Shown here: piece by piece, positions 1-6,319 of the stretch
How positions within the stretch are numbered: position 1 is the stretch's first letter
How the letters are laid out: every line of letters begins with the position of its first letter
From: Dysgonamonadaceae bacterium
GTDB taxonomy: Bacteria > Bacteroidota > Bacteroidia > Bacteroidales > Azobacteroidaceae
DNA length: 8,709 bases
Reading direction: 5' to 3'
Assembly (NCBI GenBank): GCA_031284225.1
Contig: JAITAH010000111.1
Location: 1 to 8,709 of the forward strand
Translations under genes and position numbers: made by a program
Notes under the pieces: generated by a model
What the model saw: only the letters and a program-made list of their open reading frames with translations
Told to the model about the DNA's origin: nothing
Databases searched by the model: none

Positions 1-1
1 A

Positions 2-640
2 GGCACCAAAAAAAATTTCCTCAAAAACCTCAACTGGATAGACGCTTTTCCTAATCCTCAAGAGTATTTCGGAGAAGTATTTACATCCATAAGAAGTCTT
101 TTGCCGGAAACGCAAAACGCTGAAATACAAAAAACCGAAATATCCAAAAAAGAAACTCTTCGCAAAAAGAAAGTCATTTACAGAAAAAATAAAGTTCCTG
201 TAAATAGTAAAAAAACATTTATCATTGCGGGTATTGCAGCAGGCCTGATTATTTTGGGCGGTTTGGCTATCAGATTAGGGTCGAAAGAGAATACCGGCGA
301 GCCTGTGGTCGTTCCACCGGTGAATGAAGTGGTTCAAGATACTGTTTTGAAGCCGGTTGAAAATAAAAAAGATAGTGTTGTGTTAGAGAAAAAGGTAGGG
401 AAACCAACATCGGAAAATGAGTCGAATCTATCCGAATCGACGCCGGCGGGAAAAATAGAACGTAAATCCATCACATTTACAGAAAAAGAAACGCTGATTT
501 CCATCGCCGGTGAAAAAATTGAAGCCGAAGTCGGTTATTCCTTTGAAGGCGAATTTGAAGACGGGAAAGTCGTCAGCGGAAAGCTCTATGATGCAGATAA
601 AAACATAAAGAAAATTATTTTCCCTAAACGGAATTTTTGA
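2..640 (+). CDS. Single-pass membrane protein with MORN-like C-terminal motif, 5' end outside window
   Basis: The frame is open from position 2 with no stop, so the gene enters from the left edge; 212 residues are visible. A TTG at 101 lies inside this frame and is not needed as a start. Visible layout: about 70 residues that become strongly basic (RKKK near residue 55), one hydrophobic segment at about residues 72-91, a Pro/Val/Lys/Glu-rich linker that looks unstructured, and a C-terminal stretch from about 176 with the pattern FEGEFEDGK-x4-GKLYD, which resembles one MORN repeat. The basic side before the helix suggests a cytoplasmic N-terminus and a periplasmic tail (positive-inside rule). 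The N-terminal domain that would name the protein is missing; a eukaryote-like kinase or PP2C phosphatase with a membrane anchor would fit this layout, but nothing visible proves it. The stop TGA overlaps the next gene's ATG by one base, indicating translational coupling. Confidence 0.8.
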   Translation, partial: GTKKNFLKNLNWIDAFPNPQEYFGEVFTSIRSLLPETQNAEIQKTEISKKETLRKKKVIYRKNKVPVNSKKTFIIAGIAAGLIILGGLAIRLGSKENTGEPVVVPPVNEVVQDTVLKPVENKKDSVVLEKKVGKPTSENESNLSESTPAGKIERKSITFTEKETLISIAGEKIEAEVGYSFEGEFEDGKVVSGKLYDADKNIKKIIFPKRNF

Positions 641-1752
641 TGAAGAAGCGGATTATTTATATACTGTTCGGTATCGTTTGTGCGACTTCCATCGTGCAAG
701 CGCAATCGTATTCTTTCCACAAATTGGCGGAATTGGGCGAATTGTTTCCCGCGGCCTGCCTGCCGGTGGCCGACAGCATTTTTTTCTGTCCACAAATTAC
801 GAAAGAAAAATCGTACATTGTTCAATACAATTCCAAAGGGGAAATGGAACACCTCGGCGTTTCGTTGTTCAGCGCGGAAACCAAGGCAATGATTAACCGT
901 CCGGTTTGCAATTTTATTGAACGGGTGATGCTGGAATTGGTTTTGCAAAAATCGTCCGCCGACGTCAAAACCCGGTTGCGCGAATACAAAATCGGTTTGA
1001 CGAAAAACGGCTTTGAATACGGTAAAAGTTCGTTTACATCCCTGAGCCGGCTGTTGGATGAAATTCAAAATCCTGCACGCTTCGGAATACGGAAAGATTC
1101 GCTTTACACAGCCCTGTGGGAGTTTGGCGACGGCAACCGGCTGGTTTTGTCATTTCCCGCTACGCGCGAATTGATTTTTGGAACGGACAAAAAAGAATCG
1201 GACGAAAGCGCCGGCGAATGGCTGGCTACCGGCGAATGTGCCGAGACGCCTCCGGAATCCGGCGACATCGACGCCAGCCGTTTGCAGCGAATAGAAGGAA
1301 CGGATTTGTACAAGCGAAAAGGTGAAACATTCCTGATTAACCAAATCAATTCCGATACATATTATCAACGGTCGGACAATCGCTTTCAACCGGTTTATCA
1401 TATCGGTTATCCCGAAGAATCATTGGCAAATTTGTTCATTACAAAAGCAATAAAATCCACGCTGCATTTGCAGATTACGCACCGGATGTATGGCGGATTT
1501 ACGCCGGAATTTACGATTCCGATCAAACGATTGCTCTGTTTGATAAAAGAGGATTTTGAAACGTATTGCGTGTTGCACCGGTCGAATACAGACGGCGTCA
1601 AAATATCGGTGATATTGCACAACCGGAATTACAATTACGTCCATTTGTTGCGGATAACAACCGATGCAGAGCAACTGTTCCGTGAAAATGGAATTTTGAA
1701 GGCGGATTTATACACCAATATTCCGCAGCACAATCTCAAAAGTTTATTCTAA
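640..1752 (+). CDS. Exported protein of unknown function
   Basis: Encodes 370 residues. I choose ATG at 640 rather than the TTG at 637, because ATG overlaps the upstream stop in a TGATG coupling and gives a clean signal peptide: MKKR, a hydrophobic core, then cleavage probably after SIVQA. The mature protein should be periplasmic or at the outer membrane. I recognise no family. The first 60 mature residues alternate hydrophobic and polar residues, suggesting beta structure. A low-complexity acidic stretch (ESDESAGEW and TPPESGDIDAS, about residues 187-212) probably forms a linker between an N-terminal and a C-terminal half. Several cysteines are present (for example in PAACLP, FFCPQ and LLCLI), unusual but not diagnostic for an exported protein. 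Its place between a membrane-anchored protein and two further exported proteins suggests a shared envelope role. The gene is certain; the function is unknown. Confidence 0.85.
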   Translation: MKKRIIYILFGIVCATSIVQAQSYSFHKLAELGELFPAACLPVADSIFFCPQITKEKSYIVQYNSKGEMEHLGVSLFSAETKAMINRPVCNFIERVMLELVLQKSSADVKTRLREYKIGLTKNGFEYGKSSFTSLSRLLDEIQNPARFGIRKDSLYTALWEFGDGNRLVLSFPATRELIFGTDKKESDESAGEWLATGECAETPPESGDIDASRLQRIEGTDLYKRKGETFLINQINSDTYYQRSDNRFQPVYHIGYPEESLANLFITKAIKSTLHLQITHRMYGGFTPEFTIPIKRLLCLIKEDFETYCVLHRSNTDGVKISVILHNRNYNYVHLLRITTDAEQLFRENGILKADLYTNIPQHNLKSLF

Positions 1753-1765
1753 AATTGAAATACAA

Positions 1766-2755
1766 ATGAATATTAAATCGAAAAGTCTGCTTTGTTTAAT
1801 GCTCCTGCTTTTGTTCAGCGCTCAAACGCTTTGGGCGCAATTGGAGGTGTGCAATTTAGTTGTTATCGATGGCGTTCGGGACGTAACCGTCAAGCAAGCC
1901 ATTGAAAAAAATGTGTCGGAGTTTCTTACTGCCTGTAACACATCGGTTATCAAAGGGAAAGCTCCGAATTTGAATAGAAATTCGATGGTCGGCGAAGCCC
2001 GGAAAAGATTCCTGGCCATTTGGGAAACCAGCTCCATCGGTTGCTCCGTAGCCACATTGGAACGAAAATGCTTGATGCGCGGGGCGGGCGGTTATCAAAT
2101 CCGCGAGATTCCGGTAACCATGTACGAAGCGCCCGCCGACGAACAGAATCAGGAAATTGTCATCAATCTCACGGTTGACGGACGGATTGACGATATTTTT
2201 ATTCCGGTTACTCAATACACCGATTTATTGAATGCCCATTGGGAAGAAGAAGATATCGACCGTCGCATCATTGTGCTGGATTTTGTGGAAAATTTCCGGA
2301 CGGCTTACAATCGAAAAGACCTCCGATTTATAGAAACGATTTTCAGCAACAATGCCGTAATCATAACCGGCAGGGAAATCAGGCAATTGCCCAATTCGGA
2401 CAGAGCTTTACGCACGTTGACCTCGACCGCTCAATTTGAATATCAGGTAAAAACAAAAGGGGAATATATGACATCGCTGAAAAATGTTTTTAAAAACAAT
2501 AAATACATTAATGTCAGCTTTGACGATATTGTGGTGGTACGCCATCCCAATCCCAAATATCCGGTTTACGGCGTAACGCTTAAACAGGATTGGCGCTCGT
2601 CCAACTATTCGGATACAGGGTATGTATTCCTGTTGATTGATTTTGAAAATCCGAAACTTCCTGTGATTACGGTGCGCACTTGGCAGCCGGACAAATTCGA
2701 CGGACGGGATTTACGAAGAGACGAAGTGTTTCAGTTAGGCGATTTTATTAAATAA
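1766..2755 (+). CDS. Exported protein with NTF2-like region
   Basis: Encodes 329 residues starting at ATG 1766, 13 nt after the previous stop. Residues 1-24 form a signal peptide (MNIKSK, a Leu-rich core, probable cleavage after TLWA), so the product is periplasmic or attached to the outer membrane; there is no lipobox cysteine. Residues about 30-150 form an alpha/beta N-terminal domain I do not recognise, with cysteines at 29, 57, 93 and 102 that could form disulfides. Residues about 168-310 look like an NTF2/SnoaL-type cone fold: a helix (IIVLDFVENFRTAYNRKD) followed by FIETIFSNNAVIITG, then later strands such as YGVTLKQDW and GYVFLLIDF, ending with VRTWQPD. In that superfamily the pocket binds small ligands or acts as an interaction surface; no catalytic residues can be assigned here. 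From memory, similar proteins occur as hypothetical proteins in Bacteroides and Prevotella, which I cannot check. Confidence 0.85.
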   Translation: MNIKSKSLLCLMLLLLFSAQTLWAQLEVCNLVVIDGVRDVTVKQAIEKNVSEFLTACNTSVIKGKAPNLNRNSMVGEARKRFLAIWETSSIGCSVATLERKCLMRGAGGYQIREIPVTMYEAPADEQNQEIVINLTVDGRIDDIFIPVTQYTDLLNAHWEEEDIDRRIIVLDFVENFRTAYNRKDLRFIETIFSNNAVIITGREIRQLPNSDRALRTLTSTAQFEYQVKTKGEYMTSLKNVFKNNKYINVSFDDIVVVRHPNPKYPVYGVTLKQDWRSSNYSDTGYVFLLIDFENPKLPVITVRTWQPDKFDGRDLRRDEVFQLGDFIK

Positions 2756-2771
2756 ACACAATAATATAAGA

Positions 2772-4079
2772 ATGATGAGAACAACTATTTTATTTGTATT
2801 GCTTTTTTCTACGCTGTACGTGTCTGCCCAGCGGCCCTTGGAATACAAAGACGTATCGAAAGCAGACGAAAACTATCCCACGGGAAAAAACGCGATTGCC
2901 CGTGTTACCCTTTCGGTAAAGGAAAATCTTCAGCCCACTTTCAAATGCTGGGATCAATTAGTGAATCCGGTTGAGATAGAAACCGTAGCAGATAAAGTAT
3001 ATTACCATCTGCATTTCAGTGTGGCACAGCCGAATGCAAGGATTACTCTGGAAGTAACTGTCAACGGAATTAGTCCGTGCAATATACCCTTGACGCTGAA
3101 CATCAACCGCTGGTACCGCTACGATATCTTCGACCCGGACGCCACCATTGTCGATTGCTACAATCAATTGATGCGGGAAGGTACCAATTTGTTCACCAAT
3201 GCGCTGTACGACGAAGCCCGTGAAAAATACGAAGCCGTCAAAAACTGTTCAAAAATAGAAAACTTAGATAAAGTCAACGCGCAAATTATCCTAATCGACT
3301 CTATCCAGCAGTGGCGCGACATGGCCGACGCCTCTTTCGCCGTTGCGGATTATCCCGGCTGCATTGCTGCCTGCCAGAGAATTCTTGCCAAAAATCCGAA
3401 AGACGAATACAACCGCAACCGCCTGACGGAATCGCGGCTGCAGCAAAGGGAAGATTGTGCAGCCATGTTCCGGATTGCACAAAGCTATTTTGAAAATAAA
3501 GATTATAAAAACGCCCAACCGCTATACGAAAAAGTAATCGACCGCTCGTGCACCGAAGCTACACAGGCTTTTGCCCGGCTGGAAATGATACGAAATACGA
3601 AACAACTTCCGCATGTCCTGACTTACGAATACGAGAAAGACGTTCCGGTAGGCTTTTCGACGGGAAACTACAAACAGAATAAAACATCCGGTTATTTCAC
3701 TCTGCGCTTCAATCCCGATGTGTTTGAAATGGCGCGTACCGGCGATAAAGAACAGCTAACGCCCGAACTGAATCTCTCTTTTGGCTGGACAATAAAAATA
3801 GTAAAACCGGTATGGATCTTTTTCGGCCCCGGATACACAGGCAAAGGTCGATATGTTCCGGAAGAATCGACCGGCGAGGAAGAAGGCGAAGAAGAATTCA
3901 GTTTGCAAATTAAACATGCCGTTTCGCCCGAAGTCGGGTTAGTAGCTAAGTTCAATCTGAGCGCTAAAGTCGGATTGGCATTGCGATATACGTTCCAGTA
4001 CCGATATGCTTTAGAAAAAGCATCGGAAGAATATATGGGTCCCATAAGGCATATTTTGGGGATTGGATTCTGCTTTTGA
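2772..4079 (+). CDS. Exported TPR-like protein with probable C-terminal outer-membrane beta-barrel
   Basis: Encodes 435 residues from ATG 2772 (Met-Met), 16 nt after the previous stop. Signal peptide residues 1-19, cleavage probably after YVSA. Residues about 40-120 alternate hydrophobic and polar residues and look like an immunoglobulin-like or PEGA-like beta domain. Three helical pairs follow that resemble TPRs: about 130-160 (ALYDEAREKYEAV), 181-210 (DYPGCIAACQRILAKNP) and 230-262 (DYKNAQPLYEKVI). From about 300 to the end there are amphipathic strands rich in Gly and aromatics (GYFTLRFNP, LNLSFGWTIKIV, GLALRYTFQYRYAL), and the chain ends in HILGIGFCF. A terminal Phe after an amphipathic strand is the usual BAM recognition signal, so an outer-membrane barrel with a periplasmic TPR part is likely. 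A very acidic loop (EESTGEEEGEEEF, about 364-376) would lie between strands. It is the last gene of the operon. The specific function is unknown. Confidence 0.87.
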   Translation: MMRTTILFVLLFSTLYVSAQRPLEYKDVSKADENYPTGKNAIARVTLSVKENLQPTFKCWDQLVNPVEIETVADKVYYHLHFSVAQPNARITLEVTVNGISPCNIPLTLNINRWYRYDIFDPDATIVDCYNQLMREGTNLFTNALYDEAREKYEAVKNCSKIENLDKVNAQIILIDSIQQWRDMADASFAVADYPGCIAACQRILAKNPKDEYNRNRLTESRLQQREDCAAMFRIAQSYFENKDYKNAQPLYEKVIDRSCTEATQAFARLEMIRNTKQLPHVLTYEYEKDVPVGFSTGNYKQNKTSGYFTLRFNPDVFEMARTGDKEQLTPELNLSFGWTIKIVKPVWIFFGPGYTGKGRYVPEESTGEEEGEEEFSLQIKHAVSPEVGLVAKFNLSAKVGLALRYTFQYRYALEKASEEYMGPIRHILGIGFCF

Positions 4080-4391
4080 GAAATGATGGGAACACTGTAT
4101 GCGGTAAATTCAATTAGTAAATGCAACTTTATACTAAAAAAGAATTGAAAATAAATAAACAATGAGATACTAATGATGTATTGTTAAAACGAGAATAAAT
4201 CAAAGATTTATTCTCGTTTTAACAATATAGATTGTCACTAAAATACTCTTAGACCAAAGAAAACAATAGTTGCATTCAATAATTGAATCTGCGGTTTATT
4301 ATTATTTGATATGATTTTATATCACGGTTAGGATAAAAAAACAGGAATAAACAAGCAAATGCAGACGGAAACGCAGATCTGAAAATAAAAA
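4080..4391. other. Gene-free AT-rich intergenic stretch
   Basis: I see no credible gene between the operon stop and the tRNA terminator. Besides the 23-bp inverted repeat at 4179-4227 it holds two weak palindromes: ATTCAAT-A-ATTGAAT at 4274-4288 and GATAT-N6-ATATC at about 4309-4324. Open frames on the minus strand here are only extensions of antisense frames. Confidence 0.6.
4177..4229. terminator. Long near-perfect inverted repeat, possible bidirectional terminator
   Basis: Arms 4179-4201 and 4205-4227 are perfectly complementary over 23 bp with an AAA loop; a G-T wobble and one more A-T pair extend it to 4177/4229. It lies about 100 bp after the stop of the exported-protein operon and faces the tRNA gene on the other strand. 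The stem is AT-rich and the arms hold their own T-runs (TTTT on the plus strand at 4217-4220), but no clean T-tract follows the stem. A terminator for the operon is the simplest reading; a remnant of a small mobile element cannot be excluded. Confidence 0.5.
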
Positions 4392-4420
4392 CCATCTATA
4401 AATCAGATGTTTATAGATGG
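4384..4420 (-). terminator. Intrinsic terminator of the tRNA-Pro gene
   Basis: Perfect 11-bp stem, 4392-4402 with 4410-4420, and a 7-nt loop. On the minus strand the stem is followed by TTTTTATTTT, a good U-tract. It begins 7 nt after the tRNA 3' end, exactly where a monocistronic tRNA transcript should stop. Confidence 0.8.
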
Positions 4421-4426
4421 CTATTG

Positions 4427-4501
4427 TCGGGGTGAGACGATTCGAACGTCCGACCACACGCCCCCCAGACGCGTACTCTAACCGGGCTGAGCTACACCCC
4501 G
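4427..4501 (-). tRNA. tRNA-Pro (anticodon GGG)
   Basis: A complete 75-nt cloverleaf folds on the minus strand. The acceptor stem CGGGGTG/CACCCCG has 7 pairs with C1-G72, typical of bacterial tRNA-Pro. The D-stem is GCTC/GAGT with GG in the loop. The anticodon stem CGCGT/GCGTG contains two G-T wobbles and holds the loop CTGGGGG, giving anticodon GGG, which reads CCC and CCU. G37 follows the anticodon, the position methylated by TrmD to prevent frameshifting. The T-arm GGACG-TTCGAAT-CGTCT is canonical. The discriminator is A; CCA is not encoded (CAA follows), so a CCA-adding enzyme is required. The gene stands alone with its own promoter and terminator. Confidence 0.96.
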
Positions 4502-4515
4502 AAACTTTTGCAACT

Positions 4516-4549
4516 GCAAAGGTAATGTTTCTTTTTCGAAAAAACAAAA
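4516..4549 (-). promoter_or_regulatory. Bacteroidota-type promoter of tRNA-Pro
   Basis: On the minus strand a -33 element TTTTG (4545-4549) is separated by 20 bp from the -7 element TACCTTTGC (4516-4524). This matches the published Bacteroides consensus (TTTG, 19-21 bp, TAnnTTTG). Transcription would begin about 6-9 nt downstream, leaving a leader of roughly 10 nt before the tRNA at 4501. Confidence 0.85.
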
Positions 4550-4602
4550 TGAAAATTTGTCATACTTATTGTTAATATGATTTAACTTGCTCTATATACG
4601 GT

Positions 4603-4610
4603 TAAATTTG
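4603..4610 (+). promoter_or_regulatory. Possible -7 element for htrA
   Basis: TAAATTTG fits TAnnTTTG and lies about 100 bp before the htrA start. No clear TTTG is present 19-21 bp upstream, so the match is weak. It sits among several GTTAA/TTAAC half-sites, which might mean the promoter is controlled. The 208 bp between the tRNA and htrA hold no gene. Confidence 0.3.
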
Positions 4611-4710
4611 TTAAAATTAACATATAAAAAATCACTTTTAGTACGTTATTTGTATAGAGATTTGAAACGAAAAATTGTCAGACTATTATTACTAATATAA
4701 AATTAACGAT

Positions 4711-6255
4711 ATGAAAATGAATAGGAATTTATTGCTTGGATTCATTCTAGTAAGTCTTTTAAGCGCAGGAGTTGCAGTTGGAACTTATTCTTATCTTTGC
4801 AAAAATGATAAGGTATCTGTTTCAGGCGAATTTCGACAGACTGGTTTTTATCCCGTAGGTTATAACTCCGTAGCGGCTGAAAATACGGACTTTACTTTAG
4901 CCGCCGAACAAAGTGTAAATGCAGTCGTACATATCAAATCGGTGGTTAAGCCTACTCAAAGAGAAAATAATAGAGGATATATTAGTCCTTTTGTCGATCC
5001 TTATGAATTCTTTTTTGGCGGTCAAGGCCCTTTTAATAGCCCTCAAGTTCAAAAACGACCGCGCGTAGGATTTGGTTCGGGAGTTATTATTTCTACGGAT
5101 GGTTATATCGTAACCAATAATCATGTGATTGAGGGCGCAGACGAAATTGAACTCACGACGAACGACGACCAAACCTATACTGCTAAATTGATTGGAGGAG
5201 ATGAATCCACCGACATTGCTCTATTGAAAATCGAAGGAAAAAATCTTCCGGTTATTCCTTTCGGCGATTCGGATGCATTAAAAATAGGTGAATGGGTATT
5301 GGCCATAGGCAATCCTTTCAATCTGACATCCACCGTTACAGCAGGTATCGTAAGCGCTAAAGGTCGTGGAAGCATATTCCCTTCCTATGGCGACCAACTC
5401 GGCAACGTTCGTCCACAAGATAAAGTAGAATCTTTTATTCAAACAGACGCTGCGGTAAATCCCGGAAATAGCGGCGGCGCATTGGTAAATACCAAAGGAG
5501 AATTAGTGGGTATTAACACCGCCATTTATTCGGAAACAGGAAATTTCGTAGGATATTCATTTGCAGTTCCCATCAGCATCGTTAAAAAAGTGATTTCCGA
5601 TATTAAACAATACGGAGTGGTACAAAGAGCTTTGTTAGGCGTAGTCGTTGGAGAATTATCTTATTTGAAAAGTGAAGATCCGGATACATACAACAAACTG
5701 AAAGTTCATGAAGGGGCATATATCCGTGAGTTTTCGTCCAACAGTCCGGCACAAAAAGCAGGGTTGAAATCAGGAGATGTAATCACGGCTATCAATGGAG
5801 TTAAAATTAAAAGCTATCATGAACTGAGAGCGCAAATCAGCCGTTACAGTCCGGGAAATACCGTTGAAGTTCAAGTACAAAGAGGTGATGAAGTAAAAAA
5901 ATACAAAGTCGAATTGAAAAACGATCAGGGAACGACTGAGGTAATTAAAAACAGAACCGTCTCGGAAATTCTGGGCGCTTCATTCAAAAAATTATCTTCT
6001 GAAACACAAAGGAGAGTGGGCATTAATTATGGAATTGAAGTAACAGATATCAGGGATGGTAAATTGAAAGAAATCGGTATTAAAAATGGGTTCATTATTC
6101 TTACTGCCAACGATTCAAGACTTGATTCGCCGGAAATGTTCACTAAAATAGTGGAAGCAATATTAAAACAAGATCCGGATGAAAGAGGTTTATATATTAA
6201 AGGTTTATATCCAAACGACAGAATACGGTTTTATGCTATTGATTTGAATAGCTGA
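4711..6255 (+). CDS. htrA: HtrA/DegP family periplasmic serine endoprotease (Do family)
   Basis: Degrades, and in some relatives refolds, misfolded envelope proteins under stress. The 514-residue length is normal for the Do family. A hydrophobic segment at about residues 7-25 serves as signal peptide or membrane anchor. The trypsin-like domain (about 60-300) has the complete triad: His138 in TNNHVIEGAD, Asp168 in STDIALLKI and Ser254 in NPGNSGGAL. A Phe/Gly/Pro-rich stretch (DPYEFFFGGQGPF, about 96-108) lies where family members have the LA loop. PDZ1 spans about 309-402 with its binding loop LLGVVVG and the motif SPAQKAGLKSGDVITAINGV. A second, more divergent PDZ covers about 415-510 and keeps only part of the pattern (LKEIGIKNGFIILTAND). 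ATG 4711 is followed by another ATG at 4717; either could be used. There is no Shine-Dalgarno, only A-rich sequence, as usual in this phylum. It is followed closely by rpoD. Confidence 0.97.
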   Translation: MKMNRNLLLGFILVSLLSAGVAVGTYSYLCKNDKVSVSGEFRQTGFYPVGYNSVAAENTDFTLAAEQSVNAVVHIKSVVKPTQRENNRGYISPFVDPYEFFFGGQGPFNSPQVQKRPRVGFGSGVIISTDGYIVTNNHVIEGADEIELTTNDDQTYTAKLIGGDESTDIALLKIEGKNLPVIPFGDSDALKIGEWVLAIGNPFNLTSTVTAGIVSAKGRGSIFPSYGDQLGNVRPQDKVESFIQTDAAVNPGNSGGALVNTKGELVGINTAIYSETGNFVGYSFAVPISIVKKVISDIKQYGVVQRALLGVVVGELSYLKSEDPDTYNKLKVHEGAYIREFSSNSPAQKAGLKSGDVITAINGVKIKSYHELRAQISRYSPGNTVEVQVQRGDEVKKYKVELKNDQGTTEVIKNRTVSEILGASFKKLSSETQRRVGINYGIEVTDIRDGKLKEIGIKNGFIILTANDSRLDSPEMFTKIVEAILKQDPDERGLYIKGLYPNDRIRFYAIDLNS

Positions 6256-6259
6256 TTAA

Positions 6260-6290
6260 TTGAAAAATAAAAAAATTTAGCTACCTTTGC
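6260..6290 (+). promoter_or_regulatory. Consensus promoter of rpoD
   Basis: TTG at 6260-6262, a 19-bp spacer, then TACCTTTGC at 6282-6290, an excellent match to the Bacteroidota housekeeping promoter. Transcription would start near 6296, about 24 nt before the rpoD ATG. It begins only 5 nt after the htrA stop, so rpoD can be transcribed independently of htrA and probably by the sigma factor it encodes. Confidence 0.85.
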
Positions 6291-6301
6291 AGCTAATTTT
6301 T
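6271..6301 (+). terminator. Weak hairpin with T-tract overlapping the rpoD promoter
   Basis: TTAGCT (6277-6282) pairs with AGCTAA (6291-6296), and outer A-T pairs continue after one T-T mismatch. TTTTT follows at 6297-6301. The 8-nt loop ACCTTTGC holds most of the rpoD -7 element. It could end part of the htrA transcripts, but the stem is short and only two of its six core pairs are G-C. Confidence 0.3.
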
Positions 6302-6319
6302 CTCATATTAAAAAGTTGA

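Noticed and set aside
637..639. TTG at 637 as start of the second gene
   Set aside because: ATG at 640 directly follows, overlaps the upstream stop in TGATG and gives a normal signal peptide.
101..640. A 179-residue gene starting at TTG 101
   Set aside because: The same frame is open back to position 2, so the TTG is internal and the gene starts outside the window.
586..1068. 160-residue open frame on the minus strand
   Set aside because: It lies wholly antisense to two supported genes and has no promoter or recognisable domain.
3692..4162. 156-residue open frame on the minus strand
   Set aside because: Mostly antisense to the barrel-encoding end of the fourth operon gene; no family features.
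4317..4547. 76-residue open frame on the minus strand
   Set aside because: It runs through the tRNA-Pro gene, its terminator and its promoter, so it is a chance frame.
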